Shown piece by piece: positions 38,148 to 47,223 of a stretch of 64,000 nucleotides of DNA. The stretch is from Nocardia sp. NBC_01327 (lineage in GTDB: Bacteria > Actinomycetota > Actinomycetes > Mycobacteriales > Mycobacteriaceae). Within the stretch, counting starts at the first letter, position 1; every line of letters begins with the position of its first letter. The notes beneath the pieces are model-generated. The model did not search any database. It saw only the letters and a list, made by a program, of their open reading frames with translations, and was not told the origin of the DNA. The stretch spans positions 1,426,001 to 1,490,000 of the forward strand of contig NZ_CP108383.1 in assembly GCF_035958815.1 (NCBI RefSeq), read 5' to 3'. The position numbers and the translations under genes are program-made.

Positions 38148-38260
38148 GCTATCGCCGGCAAGGTCTGACAGAAACACGTTTCAGTTTTTTCCCGAAAGTG
38201 CCACCGCCCGAACTGGACAACCGATATGGTTCGCCGGACCGTACAGCAAGGGAGTTTCGC

Positions 38261-38671
38261 ATGACCATGACCGTGAACAAGCACATCGCCCGGCGGGCCG
38301 GCGTCGGCGTCACCGCCCTGGCCGCGATGGCCTGTTCGGCGGCCCTGACGGCGCCCTACGCGTCGGCGGCTCCCACCGGCCTGTCGGTCAATGCCAGCAA
38401 TGTCTACGCCGCCTGCACCTACCAGGTGACCGCGACCTACGACAGCTGGATCCAGGTCTGGTTCTACGACAACGGCCTGGTCATCGGCGGTAGCCCGATC
38501 AACCCGTCGAACGGCACCGCCACCATCCAGTGGACCCCCAAGGGCGCCGGCACCCACACCCTGTCCACCCTGCAGGGTTCGGCATGGGAGCTCAAGGTCA
38601 ATGTCCTGCAGCCCACCCTGACCGGCAGCGCCACCTGTGGTGCGGGCCCGCTGGGCTTCCTGGGCTCCTGA
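38261..38671 (+). CDS. Small secreted protein, possible Ig-like beta-sandwich
   Basis: This 136-residue protein has a signal peptide (Arg-Arg, hydrophobic stretch, cleavage near YASA-AP, about residue 36). The mature part of about 100 residues is strand-rich with two cysteines (in YAACTYQV and SATCGAG) that probably form a disulfide, and a repeated T-x-T-x-W strand pattern reminiscent of bacterial Ig-like domains. ATG 38261 follows AAGGGAG. No function can be assigned. Confidence 0.75.
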   Translation: MTMTVNKHIARRAGVGVTALAAMACSAALTAPYASAAPTGLSVNASNVYAACTYQVTATYDSWIQVWFYDNGLVIGGSPINPSNGTATIQWTPKGAGTHTLSTLQGSAWELKVNVLQPTLTGSATCGAGPLGFLGS

Positions 38672-38676
38672 TACTC

Positions 38677-38762
38677 GATTCGGTCGCGGCCCGACCGCAC
38701 CGAATCGTCCCCGGGCCGGCTGATGCCAATCCTCTGTTCCCTAGTCAGCCGGTCCGGCCCCT
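38677..38762. terminator. Hairpins between convergent genes
   Basis: GATTCGGT (38677-38684) pairs exactly with ACCGAATC (38699-38706). A second stem, GGGCCGGCTGA with TCAGCCGGTCC, lies at about 38713-38757. Together they probably terminate the secreted protein gene and the CPBP gene from opposite sides. Confidence 0.6.
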
Positions 38763-38786
38763 CCGAAGTGCTTGCGCCGCTGTGGT

Positions 38787-39551
38787 TCAGCGCATGGTCG
38801 TATGCCAGACCACGGCGGCGGCGAGTGCGCCCGCGCCGTTCAGCGACCAGTGCAGTGCGATGGGTGCGAGCAGGCTGCCGCTGCGGCGCCGCAGCCAGGT
38901 GAAGACGACTCCGGCTGCGGCCGTTGCCAATACGGCGAGCATGATTCCGGCGATCTGCCCGGCGACACCACCGCCGAGGAAACTGCTCAGTCCCTTGTTG
39001 CCACTGGTGAGACCCAGTGACGAGGCCACATGCCAGAGGCCGAAAAGCAGTGATCCGGTGGCGAATACGCCGCGCGCACCGATTGCGCGATCGAGCGTGC
39101 CGTGCAGTACGCCGCGGAACGCGAGCTCTTCCGGAATGGCCGTCTGCAGTGGAATGACGATCATGGACGCGATGAGCGCACCGGAGATGGTGGCGTACCG
39201 ATCGGCCAGGAAGAACGGCCGGGTGATCGGCAGGATCGCGCCGATGGCGACCGCCCCGAGCACGATGCCCACCGCGGCCAGCGCCCAGATGGTGCCGCGC
39301 CGCCACTGTCGCGGATCGAGCCCGAGCTCGCCCCAGCCCAGTCCGCGGCGGCGGACCAGGGCCAGCAGCACAAGCGCGGCTACCGGCACCGTGACAATGC
39401 TGGCCCAGCTGGTGGTGAAGTGCGCAATGAGATTTGTGCAGATCAAGACCACGACAACGACCGCTACGTCGATGTAGGCGTGCAGGCGAAGGCGCAGTGG
39501 CGCGGGTGCGTCGGGAAGCACAGCGACCGCACCGTTATCTGATCGAGACAT
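38787..39551 (-). CDS. CPBP-family intramembrane metalloprotease (CAAX protease-like)
   Basis: This 254-residue membrane protein has about seven helices and the CPBP motifs PEELAFRG (EExxxR), FGLWHV and HWSLN, which supply the glutamates and histidines of the intramembrane active site. Bacterial members act in bacteriocin immunity or protein processing; the substrate here is unknown. ATG 39551. It lies downstream of the pseudouridine synthase on the same strand, separated by a hairpin. Confidence 0.87.
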   Translation of the reverse strand: MSRSDNGAVAVLPDAPAPLRLRLHAYIDVAVVVVVLICTNLIAHFTTSWASIVTVPVAALVLLALVRRRGLGWGELGLDPRQWRRGTIWALAAVGIVLGAVAIGAILPITRPFFLADRYATISGALIASMIVIPLQTAIPEELAFRGVLHGTLDRAIGARGVFATGSLLFGLWHVASSLGLTSGNKGLSSFLGGGVAGQIAGIMLAVLATAAAGVVFTWLRRRSGSLLAPIALHWSLNGAGALAAAVVWHTTMR

Positions 39552-39583
39552 CCCGGCCAGCGTACGCCGGGATTCTGAGAACG

Positions 39584-39605
39584 GGCCTCGAATGTGGTCG
39601 AGGCC
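39584..39605 (-). terminator. Hairpin between the RluA-like and CPBP genes
   Basis: GGCCTCGA (39584-39591) pairs perfectly with TCGAGGCC (39598-39605) around a 6-base loop. It follows the pseudouridine synthase gene on the minus strand; there is no T run, so it may attenuate rather than stop transcription. Confidence 0.5.
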
Positions 39606-39613
39606 GCTGGATC

Positions 39614-40555
39614 TCAGGCCCGGATTCCGCGTTCCCAGCCCACGGGGTCGTTCCAGGCCTGCAGCGTGCGGCGGGTTTCGAAGCGGCGCGGAACCTTGGT
39701 GATCGGATCGGTGAATTCGAGAGCACAGGCCAGCAATTGCAGCGGCCGGCTGAAATCGCCGACCGGTTTGTCGGTGAGTTCCGGATAGAAATCGTCGCCG
39801 AGGATCGGGAGGCCGAGCCCGTTCATATGCAGTCGCAGCTGATGGGTGCGACCGGTCCTGGGCCGCAGCCGATACCGCGCGAGCCCGTCGCGTTCTTCGA
39901 TCAGTTCGACCCGGGTCTCGGCATTGGGTTCGCCGGGCTCCTCGAACGCGCGCAGCACCTGCCGCTCCTTGACGATTCGGCTGATGATCGTGCGCGGCAG
40001 TTCGAGCTCCGGGTCGAAGCGGGCGATGGCCTCGTATTCCTTGTGCACCACGCGTTTGTGGAACATGGTCTGGTACGCGCCGCGGCGTGCGGGATTGACG
40101 ATGAACAGCACCAGTCCGGCGGTGACCCGGTCCAGCCGGTGCGCGGGCACCAGATCCGGGAGGTCGAGTTCGCGCCGCAGGCGGACCAGTGCGGTCTGCA
40201 GAATGTGCTGTCCCCGCGGAATTGTCGACAGGAAGTGCGGTTTGTCGATGACGAGCAGATCGTCGTCGCGGTGCACGATGCCGATCTCGAACGGTACGTC
40301 GGTCTCGACCGGCAGATCCCGGTGGAACCAGATCGCGCCGCCGGGCACATAGGCGGCGTCCGGGGCGATGGGTCCGGCCAGATCCACGATGCCGCCCTCG
40401 CGCAGCAGTTCGTCGATGCGCGCGGCGGGTACCCGCGGCAGCCGCTCGACGAGGTGGTCGCGAATGGTCGCCCACTCGCCGTCCTCGGGCAGCCGCAATC
40501 GTGCCGGGTCCAACCCGTGCCGTTTGGGTAGCGGCGGCTGCTGCCTGCGTCTCAC
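39614..40555 (-). CDS. RluA-family pseudouridine synthase
   Basis: This 313-residue enzyme has the catalytic motif HRLDRVTAG with its aspartate nucleophile, the upstream VIDKPHFLSTIPRG and the late RTGRTHQLRLHMNGLGLPILGD, all typical of RluA-type synthases that convert uridine to pseudouridine in rRNA or tRNA. It lacks a recognisable S4 domain; the first 90 residues are the variable extension. It is divergent from the siderophore ABC transporter genes; the intergenic IdeR box lies nearer the transporter side. Confidence 0.9.
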   Translation of the reverse strand: MRRRQQPPLPKRHGLDPARLRLPEDGEWATIRDHLVERLPRVPAARIDELLREGGIVDLAGPIAPDAAYVPGGAIWFHRDLPVETDVPFEIGIVHRDDDLLVIDKPHFLSTIPRGQHILQTALVRLRRELDLPDLVPAHRLDRVTAGLVLFIVNPARRGAYQTMFHKRVVHKEYEAIARFDPELELPRTIISRIVKERQVLRAFEEPGEPNAETRVELIEERDGLARYRLRPRTGRTHQLRLHMNGLGLPILGDDFYPELTDKPVGDFSRPLQLLACALEFTDPITKVPRRFETRRTLQAWNDPVGWERGIRA

Positions 40556-40601
40556 CTGGAAGACCCTAGTCGTGCGGACGCGGCGCGCCTTCCTCGGATA
40601 G

Positions 40602-40620
40602 CGAAGTTAGCCTAACCTAT
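40602..40620. promoter_or_regulatory. IdeR (iron box) before the siderophore ABC transporters
   Basis: CGAAGTTAGCCTAACCTAT matches 14 of 19 positions of the mycobacterial IdeR consensus TTAGGTTAGGCTAACCTAA, with a complete inner core GTTAGCCTAACCTA. It lies 61 bases before the first transporter ATG. Confidence 0.85.
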
Positions 40621-40681
40621 CCTGCAATGCCTCTTTGTGTGAGGATGGGGCCATTACGACGATGGTGGAGGAGCAGATCTG

Positions 40682-42499
40682 ATGACGGTGGAGGCCGAAT
40701 CGCCGCCCGACAAGGCCGAGGTGAAAGCCCGGCGCCGACGAGAAGCCGCCGCCCGCAAGGAGATTCTCGCTCCGGTCGCGGGCACGCTCACGGTGGCGAG
40801 CCTGATCATGGCCATCGCCTCGGTCTGCGCGGTGGTTCCGTTCATTCTGATCGTCGAGGCGTGCCGGGAGCTGCCGGCCACCACGATCGACACCGATCGG
40901 GTGTGGCGACTGCTGCTCATCGCCGTGCTGGTGCTGGTGGTCCGGGCGCTGTTGCAGGCGGCGGCGCTGACCTGGTCGCATCTGACCGACGCCCGCTACC
41001 AGCTGACCCTGCGCCGATTGCTCGCCGACAAGCTGACCCGGGTTCCGCTGGGCTGGTTCGGTATTCGCACCTCGGCCGAGGTGAAGAAGTACCTCCAGGA
41101 CGATGTGGAGGCGCTGCACTATCTGGTCGCGCACGCGCGGCTGGATTTCATCGGCTCGGTGACCGTGCCGCTGGTGACGCTCGTCTACCTCTTCACCGTC
41201 GATTGGCGCCTGACCCTGGTGCTGCTGGTGCCGCTGGTGATCTACGTGCTGTGCATGAAGAAGATGCTGGACGAGCCCGGCCGCGAACGCATGCTGGTCT
41301 ACAACGCCGCCGAACAGCGCACCCGCGAGGCGACCGTCGAATTCGTGGACGGTATCCAGGTGGTGCGGGCCTTCGGCCGGGCGGGCAAGGCGCACAGCGT
41401 CTTCCAGGACGCGGTGGATCATCAGACCGATAGTCTGCGGCGGCTGAAGATGCCGATCCTGTCGGTGCAGTCGCTGTCGGAGGCGGTGGTCGCGCCGGTG
41501 TTCGTCATGCTGCTGGTGGTGCTCGCGGGCCTGACCGGTGTGGGCGCCGGCTGGGTGGCCCCGGTCGATGTGCTGCCGTTCCTGCTGGTCGGGCTGGGTC
41601 TGGGCAGTTCGCTGCTGGGCCTCGGCTACGGCGCGCAGGCGCTGCGGGCCGCCGGTGATGCGGCACTGCGGCTGCACGAGCTGATGGCGACCCCCGAATT
41701 GGCCTCCAGTGCACCGGAATCGGAGACCGAACCGGCCGCGGCTCCGGCCGGACTGGTGCGTTTCGAGAATGTGAGCTTCGGCTACCGCGCCGATCATCAG
41801 GTGCTGCGCGGCCTCGATCTGGAGCTGGCTCCGGGCACGCTCACCGCACTGGTCGGCCCGAGCGGTTCGGGCAAGTCCACGCTCGCCAAGCTGCTGCCGC
41901 GCTTCTATGACATCGATGCGGGCCGAATCTCCATCGGCGGCCGCGATATTCGCGACTTCACCACCGAAGAGCTGTACCGCACCGTCGGATTCGTCTTCCA
42001 GGACGTGCGCCTGATTCGTGGCAGCGTGCGCGAGAATCTACTGCTCGCCAGCCCGGACGCCGATGACGCCGCGCTGGAGCGGGCGGCCCGCGCCGCTCAG
42101 ATCCACGAGCGGATTCTCACCCTGCCGCGCGGCTACGACTCCGAGATCGGCGTGGACGCCACCCTGTCCGGCGGTGAGGCGCAACGGCTTTCCATCGCCC
42201 GCGCACTACTGGCCGACACCCCCGTGCTGGTGCTGGACGAGGCCACCGCCTTCGCCGACCCGGAATCGGAAGCGGCGGTGCAGGATGCGCTGGCCGCCCT
42301 GGTGGCCGGACGCACGGTGCTGGTGATCGCGCACCGCTTGCACACCATCACCGGTGTGGATCGAATCCTGGTGCTGGAGAACGGAACCCTGGTCGAACAG
42401 GGTGATCACGTGAGTCTGCGCGGGGCCGGCGGTCTCTATCAGCAGCTGTGGGAGATCAATGAGGCGGCGCTGGACGTGGTCATGGAGGGAACACGATGA
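40682..42499 (+). CDS. ABC transporter half-molecule, iron-siderophore type (IrtA/YbtP-like)
   Basis: The 605-residue protein has an exporter-fold membrane domain of six helices (residues 30-330) followed by an ATPase with Walker A GPSGSGKST, signature LSGGEAQRLSIARAL and Walker B VLVLDEA. Paired exporter-fold proteins of this kind (mycobacterial IrtA/IrtB, Yersinia YbtP/YbtQ) import iron-siderophores. Unlike IrtA it has no N-terminal flavin (SIP) domain. An iron box precedes it, and its stop overlaps the next gene's ATG, so the two form a heterodimer operon. Import rather than export is inferred from homologues. Confidence 0.85.
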   Translation: MTVEAESPPDKAEVKARRRREAAARKEILAPVAGTLTVASLIMAIASVCAVVPFILIVEACRELPATTIDTDRVWRLLLIAVLVLVVRALLQAAALTWSHLTDARYQLTLRRLLADKLTRVPLGWFGIRTSAEVKKYLQDDVEALHYLVAHARLDFIGSVTVPLVTLVYLFTVDWRLTLVLLVPLVIYVLCMKKMLDEPGRERMLVYNAAEQRTREATVEFVDGIQVVRAFGRAGKAHSVFQDAVDHQTDSLRRLKMPILSVQSLSEAVVAPVFVMLLVVLAGLTGVGAGWVAPVDVLPFLLVGLGLGSSLLGLGYGAQALRAAGDAALRLHELMATPELASSAPESETEPAAAPAGLVRFENVSFGYRADHQVLRGLDLELAPGTLTALVGPSGSGKSTLAKLLPRFYDIDAGRISIGGRDIRDFTTEELYRTVGFVFQDVRLIRGSVRENLLLASPDADDAALERAARAAQIHERILTLPRGYDSEIGVDATLSGGEAQRLSIARALLADTPVLVLDEATAFADPESEAAVQDALAALVAGRTVLVIAHRLHTITGVDRILVLENGTLVEQGDHVSLRGAGGLYQQLWEINEAALDVVMEGTR

Positions 42500-44232
42500 T
42501 TCGCAAGGTTTTCGCGCTGGTGCCGCGCGAGTTCGCCGCGCTGACACCGAAACTGCTGGCCGCCATCACACTGCAGGCGCTGCTGCAGGCCGCGGCGTAC
42601 GTACTGCTGGTGCCGGTGCTCGAGGCGCTGTTCGACGGCAATACCGCGAGCGCCTGGCGCTGGACGATAGCGCTGGCCGCCGCGGTGGCGGGTCAGGTCG
42701 GCTTCAGCTTCCTGCAGTCGGTGCTGGGCCTGCGCATCGGTGTGGGCATGTCGCACGGACTGCAGACCCGGCTCGGCGATCATCTGAATGCCTTGCCGCT
42801 GGGCTGGTTCGAGACGCAGAACGCCGGTGCGCTGTCGCGGCTGGTCGTCGAGAATGTGCGTGAGGTGCAGGGCCTGATCGCGTATCTGCTGGCCAAAATG
42901 CTGACCGGCGCCATCGTGCCGCTGGGCGTCGCGGTGGGAATGCTGTTCGTGGACTGGCGGATATCGCTCGCCATGCTGCTGGCCGCACCGGTGCTGTATC
43001 TGGTGAACCTGTGGGCCAATCGCTCCTACACCGCCTCCGATGCGCAATTGCACGAGGCGTCGGGCGAAGCCAATGCCCGGGTGCTGGAATTCGCGCAGGC
43101 GCAGCCGGTGCTGCGGTCCTTCGGCGCCGTGGGCTCGGGGAACAAGGCGCTGGATACGGCGCTGGCCCGGCAGCGTAAGGCCGCCACCGGTCTGCTGTTC
43201 GCGAGTGTGCCGGGCCTGATCGTGTTCTCGCTGTGTGTGCAGGCGGTCTTCCTGGTGCTGGTGTACCTGGTGGTCGGGCAGGTGACCGGCGGCAGTATTT
43301 CGGCGGCGGCGGCCATCGCGCTGATCGCGGTGAGCAGCCGTTTCATCGAACCGCTGAATCAGGCCGCGCAGCTGGGCACGGCGCTGCGTTCGGCGGCGGC
43401 CGCGGCGGACCGGGTGACCACCCTGCTCGCCGAACCGGCACTGCCGCAGCCGGATTCCGAGGTGACCCCGGGCACGCCGAGCGTGGTGTTCGAGGATGTC
43501 AGCTTCGCCTACCGGACCGGCGCGCAGGTGCTGTCGGAGGTGTCGTTCACGGTCCCGGCCGGTACCACCACCGCGATTGTCGGGCCGAGCGGCGCGGGCA
43601 AGACCACGGTCCTGCGCCTGGCCGCTCGTTTCCATGACGCCGATTCCGGCCGAGTCCTGGTGAGCGGCCACGATGTTCGCGATCAGCCGTCACACACGCT
43701 GCTGGGCCAGCTGTCGCTGGTGTTCCAGAACGTCTATCTCTTCAATCGTTCGGTGCTGGAGAACATTCGGGCCGGACGCCTGGACGCCACCGATGAGCAG
43801 GTGCGCGGCGCGGCCGCGGCGGCCCGGGTGGACGAGATCGCCGAACGCCTGCCGGAGGGCTGGGACACCACCGTCGGCGAGGGCGGCGCGGCGCTGTCCG
43901 GCGGTGAGCGCCAGCGGGTTTCGATCGCGCGCGCCCTGCTCAAGGACGCACCGGTGGTGCTGCTGGACGAGGCCACCAGTGCCCTCGATCCGCAGAACGA
44001 GGCGGTGGTGGTGCGCGGTGTGCATCAGCTGACCCGCGACCGCACGGTCATCGTGGTGGCGCATCGCCTGGCCACCATCGCGCACGCGGATCAGATCCTG
44101 TTCATGGAGGCGGGCCGCATTGCCGAGCGCGGCACGCACGAGGAGCTGCTGGCACTCGACGGCCGCTATGCCGCCTTCTGGAACGAGCGCAGTCGTGCGG
44201 CGGGCTGGCGACTGGAATCAGTGCACGCGTAA
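42496..44232 (+). CDS. ABC transporter half-molecule, iron-siderophore type (IrtB/YbtQ-like)
   Basis: This 578-residue partner of the preceding protein has a six-helix membrane domain (about 15-320), then Walker A GPSGAGKTT, signature LSGGERQRVSIARAL and Walker B VVLLDEA. It is translationally coupled to its partner through an ATGA overlap. It is followed by a strong terminator. Confidence 0.86.
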   Translation: MIRKVFALVPREFAALTPKLLAAITLQALLQAAAYVLLVPVLEALFDGNTASAWRWTIALAAAVAGQVGFSFLQSVLGLRIGVGMSHGLQTRLGDHLNALPLGWFETQNAGALSRLVVENVREVQGLIAYLLAKMLTGAIVPLGVAVGMLFVDWRISLAMLLAAPVLYLVNLWANRSYTASDAQLHEASGEANARVLEFAQAQPVLRSFGAVGSGNKALDTALARQRKAATGLLFASVPGLIVFSLCVQAVFLVLVYLVVGQVTGGSISAAAAIALIAVSSRFIEPLNQAAQLGTALRSAAAAADRVTTLLAEPALPQPDSEVTPGTPSVVFEDVSFAYRTGAQVLSEVSFTVPAGTTTAIVGPSGAGKTTVLRLAARFHDADSGRVLVSGHDVRDQPSHTLLGQLSLVFQNVYLFNRSVLENIRAGRLDATDEQVRGAAAAARVDEIAERLPEGWDTTVGEGGAALSGGERQRVSIARALLKDAPVVLLDEATSALDPQNEAVVVRGVHQLTRDRTVIVVAHRLATIAHADQILFMEAGRIAERGTHEELLALDGRYAAFWNERSRAAGWRLESVHA

Positions 44233-44266
44233 CGGCTTTCGCGAGCAGCGCTGTGAAACACGCATG

Positions 44267-44300
44267 AGCCCCGGACATTCCGTGGAATGTCCGGGGCTTG
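44267..44300. terminator. Terminator of the ABC transporter operon (bidirectional)
   Basis: AGCCCCGGACATTCC (44267-44281) pairs perfectly over 15 bases with 44284-44298 around a 2-base loop. It lies between the convergent transporter and secreted-protein genes. Confidence 0.85.
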
Positions 44301-44318
44301 CTGCTGTGGCAGTGTGAA

Positions 44319-44792
44319 TTACAGGTTGCAGGACAGTCCCGCGTAGTACGCCACGGAGCACTCGGATTCGCGAGTCAGCTTCCAGGTGCCGTCGATCTCA
44401 CGCCAGCCCATTTCGATATTGGGGAAGGTGCCGTAGCCGTCGACGCTCACCTGCAGATTGGCGGTGGTGGTGTCGCCGTTGCTGTTCACCGGTCCGGCGA
44501 GCTGCCAGCGCAGGCTCGGGACGGTATTGATGACCCCGCCGACCTGATCGAGCAGCGGCAGACCGGCCTCGCCCGCCTCCAGTTCGTTGGCGCGCGCACC
44601 GCGGTCGGCGCCGGTGTTCAGCACCAGCCGCAGCTTCGACTGCAGATCGCCGAGGCCGGGCTGCGCGGTGCGCAGGGGTGCGACCAGCGGGGCGGCCTGG
44701 GCCGGTGCGACGGCTGCCACGTTGAACCCGCCGATGAGGGCGGCGGCAGCGAAAACCGCTGCTCCCAGCTTCTTTCGGGTGGTGTTGATCAT
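44319..44792 (-). CDS. Secreted small protein, possibly Mtb12-like, sharing the iron-regulated promoter region
   Basis: The protein has 157 residues. A signal peptide (MINTTRKKLGAAVFAAAALI, cleavage near APAQA) precedes about 120 mature residues with two late cysteines. The layout (an early helix pair with LEAG, then strands ending in GTWKLTRESEC) recalls the low-molecular-weight antigen Mtb12 group. The assignment is weak. It is divergent from the MbtG-type gene and shares with it a 136-base gap holding an IdeR-like box, so it may be iron-regulated. Confidence 0.65.
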   Translation of the reverse strand: MINTTRKKLGAAVFAAAALIGGFNVAAVAPAQAAPLVAPLRTAQPGLGDLQSKLRLVLNTGADRGARANELEAGEAGLPLLDQVGGVINTVPSLRWQLAGPVNSNGDTTTANLQVSVDGYGTFPNIEMGWREIDGTWKLTRESECSVAYYAGLSCNL

Positions 44793-44855
44793 GTGTTCAT
44801 CCAATCGTTCACATCGGTGAGCCGCCGACGGCGCTCTGGCGGTTACTAAGCAATA

Positions 44856-44874
44856 TAAGGTAAGCCTATGCAAA
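44856..44874. promoter_or_regulatory. IdeR-like iron box between the secreted protein and the MbtG-type gene
   Basis: TAAGGTAAGCCTATGCAAA matches 13 of 19 consensus positions, best in its left half. It lies 55 bases before the hydroxylase GTG and 64 bases before the divergent secreted-protein ATG. Confidence 0.65.
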
Positions 44875-44928
44875 CATGGGAGGGGACCTGGCGGCTGTGA
44901 CGCGATCGCCAGTCGTTCGTCGAGGAAA

Positions 44929-46242
44929 GTGAGTGAACCGGTGCAGACTCTTCTGGTTGTCGGCGCGGGGCCGAAAGCCCTTGCGGTAGCCGCCAAAGCG
45001 CATGTCCTGCGGAAACTGGGCCTGCCCGCACCGCGGGTGGTGGTCGTCGAGCCGCATGCGGTGGGCGGAAACTGGCTGCCCAGCGGCGGCTGGACCGACG
45101 GCAGGCACCGGCTCGGCACCAGCCCCGAGAAGGATGTGGGTTTCCCGTACCACTCGACCTGGGCGCGTGGCCGCAATCGTGAGATCAACGAGGCCATGCA
45201 CGCTTTCAGCTGGACCTCCTTCCTGGTGGACCAGGGCGGCTACGCGGAGTGGATCGATCGCGGCCGGCCGAGCCCGCATCATCACGTCTGGGCCAAGTAC
45301 CTGCAGTGGGTCGGGCATCGGATCGAGCTGGAAGTGGTGTCCGGAAGGGTGAATTCGATCTCACCCGCGGCCGACGGCTGGCTGGTGTCGGTGCTCGGCG
45401 AGGACGGGGTGCTCACCCAGCTGGACGCGGATGAGCTCATGATCACCGGCCCGGGCCGCAGTACCCGCGCCCTCGCCGATCATCCGAAAGTGCTGAGCAT
45501 CTCCGAGTTCTGGGAGCTCGCGGGCAAGCGCGCGCTGCCGGTGTCCTCGCGGGTGGCGGTGATCGGCGGTGGTGAGACCGCGGGTTCGGCGCTGGACGAG
45601 CTGGTCTGCCACGACATGCTGACGGTCTCGGTGATCTCGCCGATGGCCACGCTCTACACCCGTGGTGAGAGCTATTTCGAGAATTCGCTCTACAGCGATC
45701 CTGGCAAGTGGGCCGGGCTGAATCTGGAGCAGCGCCGGGATGTCATCCGCCGCACCGATCGTGGTGTGTTCTCGGTGCGGGTGCAGGAGAGCCTGCTGGG
45801 CGATAACCGCGTCCATCATCTGCAGGGCCGGGTCATGCGGGTGGCCGATCGCAACGAGGGCGTCGAACTGACGCTGCGCAATCCCCTGCGCGCGGATCAG
45901 GTGCACGCCTTCGATCTGGTGGTGGATGCGACCGGCGGGCAGCCGCTGTGGTTCCTGGAGCTGTTCGACGCCGATGCCGCGGATCTGCTGGAGCTGGCGG
46001 TGGGCGGTCCGCTCACGCAGGCCCGGGTGGAGGCGGCGATCGGCTACGACCTGGCCGTATCGAATCTGGAGTCCAAGCTCTACCTGCCGAATCTGGCCGC
46101 GCTGACCCAGGGTCCGGGCTTCCCGAATCTCAGCTGCCTCGGCGAACTTTCGGATCGGGTGCTGCGGCCGGCGGTCGGCGGCGCGGAAGTGGCCGCGCGT
46201 GCGGCGGTGTCCGGGGCGGAACCCCTTCGGCTCAATCGGTAG
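44929..46242 (+). CDS. mbtG: L-lysine/L-ornithine N-monooxygenase, MbtG/NbtG type
   Basis: This 437-residue flavoprotein matches MbtG closely along its whole length: FAD motif VVGAGPKALA (about residues 10-19), GGWTDGRHRLGTSPEKDVGFPY, the NADPH motif IGGGETAGSALDEL, and the C-terminal LTQGPGFPNLSCLGELSDRVL. MbtG hydroxylates the side-chain amine of lysine to start hydroxamate formation in mycobactin; the nocobactin homologue is NbtG. Start GTG 44929 follows GAGGAAA. Lysine is the likelier substrate by homology, but ornithine cannot be excluded. A second iron box overlaps its stop codon. Confidence 0.92.
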   Translation: MSEPVQTLLVVGAGPKALAVAAKAHVLRKLGLPAPRVVVVEPHAVGGNWLPSGGWTDGRHRLGTSPEKDVGFPYHSTWARGRNREINEAMHAFSWTSFLVDQGGYAEWIDRGRPSPHHHVWAKYLQWVGHRIELEVVSGRVNSISPAADGWLVSVLGEDGVLTQLDADELMITGPGRSTRALADHPKVLSISEFWELAGKRALPVSSRVAVIGGGETAGSALDELVCHDMLTVSVISPMATLYTRGESYFENSLYSDPGKWAGLNLEQRRDVIRRTDRGVFSVRVQESLLGDNRVHHLQGRVMRVADRNEGVELTLRNPLRADQVHAFDLVVDATGGQPLWFLELFDADAADLLELAVGGPLTQARVEAAIGYDLAVSNLESKLYLPNLAALTQGPGFPNLSCLGELSDRVLRPAVGGAEVAARAAVSGAEPLRLNR

Positions 46243-46257
46243 GCTAGGCTAGCCTTA
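46239..46257 (+). promoter_or_regulatory. IdeR iron box overlapping the mbtG-type stop codon
   Basis: GTAGGCTAGGCTAGCCTTA matches 15 of 19 consensus positions. It contains the TAG stop of the hydroxylase gene and lies 24 bases before the formyltransferase ATG, giving the downstream biosynthetic operon its own iron control. Confidence 0.85.
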
Positions 46258-46281
46258 CTTAACGGAGATGAGGTTCGGTTC

Positions 46282-47223
46282 ATGCGTATCGTGTCGTTCG
46301 GCTTCCAGACGTGGGGCCGCAAAACCCTTCAGGCCCTGATCGATTCGGAGCACGAGGTGGTGCTCGCGGTCACCCATCCGGCGAGCGAATCGTCCTATAA
46401 GGCGATCTGGAACGATTCGGTCGAGGAACTGGCCCGCGAGCACGGCATTCCGGTGCATCTCACCGAGCGCGCCGATGCCGCGACCATCGATCTGGTCAAG
46501 CGCGCCGAACCCGATGTGATCGTGGTGAACAGCTGGTACACCTGGATGCCCGCCGAGCTGTACAGCCTGCCGCCCTACGGCACACTGAATCTGCACGATT
46601 CGCTGCTGCCCAAGTTCACCGGATTCTCGCCGGTGCTGTGGGCATTGATCAGCGGCGTCGAGGAATTCGGGCTCACCGTGCACCGCATGGACGAGCAGCT
46701 CGACACCGGCGACATCCTGGTACAGCACAGGCTCCCGATCCCCGCGGGCGCGACCGGCACCGAACTGGTGCTGGCCGGAATGGAATTGATTCCGGGCGCG
46801 GTGAACGAGGCGCTGGCCGCGCTGGTCTCGGGCGATCCGCGGTGGACGCCGCAGAACAAGGCCGAGCGCACCTACTTTCACAAGCGGTCCGATCGGGACA
46901 GCCGCATCGACTGGTCGTCGGACGCGGTAGATCTGGAGCGTTTCGTGCGGGCGCTGTCCGCGCCGTATCCGCGGGCCTTCTCGCACTACCGGGGTGAGCG
47001 CGTCGAGGTGCTCGCCGCGTCGATCTCCGAGGCGAGCTACGGCGGCACCGTCGGACGCGTGGTCGTGCAGGAGGGCGGCGGCGTCGTGGTGTGCGGTCCG
47101 AATGCGTTGCGCGGGAACAATCGTGGCCTGGTGATCACCCGGGTGCGCACCGCCGACGGCGTCGAGCGTGACGGCGCCGAATTCTTCGTGCGCGGCGGCT
47201 ATCTCACCGACGCTCCCGAATGA
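46282..47223 (+). CDS. N10-formyltetrahydrofolate-dependent formyltransferase for hydroxylated Lys/Orn (FxbA-like)
   Basis: This 313-residue formyltransferase has the catalytic triad region of the family: Asn103 and His105 in TLNLHDSLLPKFTG and Asp144 in DTGDILVQ. A C-terminal FMT-type beta domain follows (about 205-310). It directly follows an amino-acid N-hydroxylase and precedes NRPS genes, as with FxbA of exochelin. The likely product is N-formyl-N-hydroxy-lysine or -ornithine, a hydroxamate ligand also present in formobactin, brasilibactin and amychelin. Its stop overlaps the next ATG. Confidence 0.88.
   Translation: MRIVSFGFQTWGRKTLQALIDSEHEVVLAVTHPASESSYKAIWNDSVEELAREHGIPVHLTERADAATIDLVKRAEPDVIVVNSWYTWMPAELYSLPPYGTLNLHDSLLPKFTGFSPVLWALISGVEEFGLTVHRMDEQLDTGDILVQHRLPIPAGATGTELVLAGMELIPGAVNEALAALVSGDPRWTPQNKAERTYFHKRSDRDSRIDWSSDAVDLERFVRALSAPYPRAFSHYRGERVEVLAASISEASYGGTVGRVVVQEGGGVVVCGPNALRGNNRGLVITRVRTADGVERDGAEFFVRGGYLTDAPE

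Noticed and set aside
38261..39477. Plus-strand open frame running on from the 38.3 kb secreted protein region
   Set aside because: A different frame from the secreted protein; it is the antisense of the CPBP protease, whose EExxxR and histidine motifs are clear on the minus strand.
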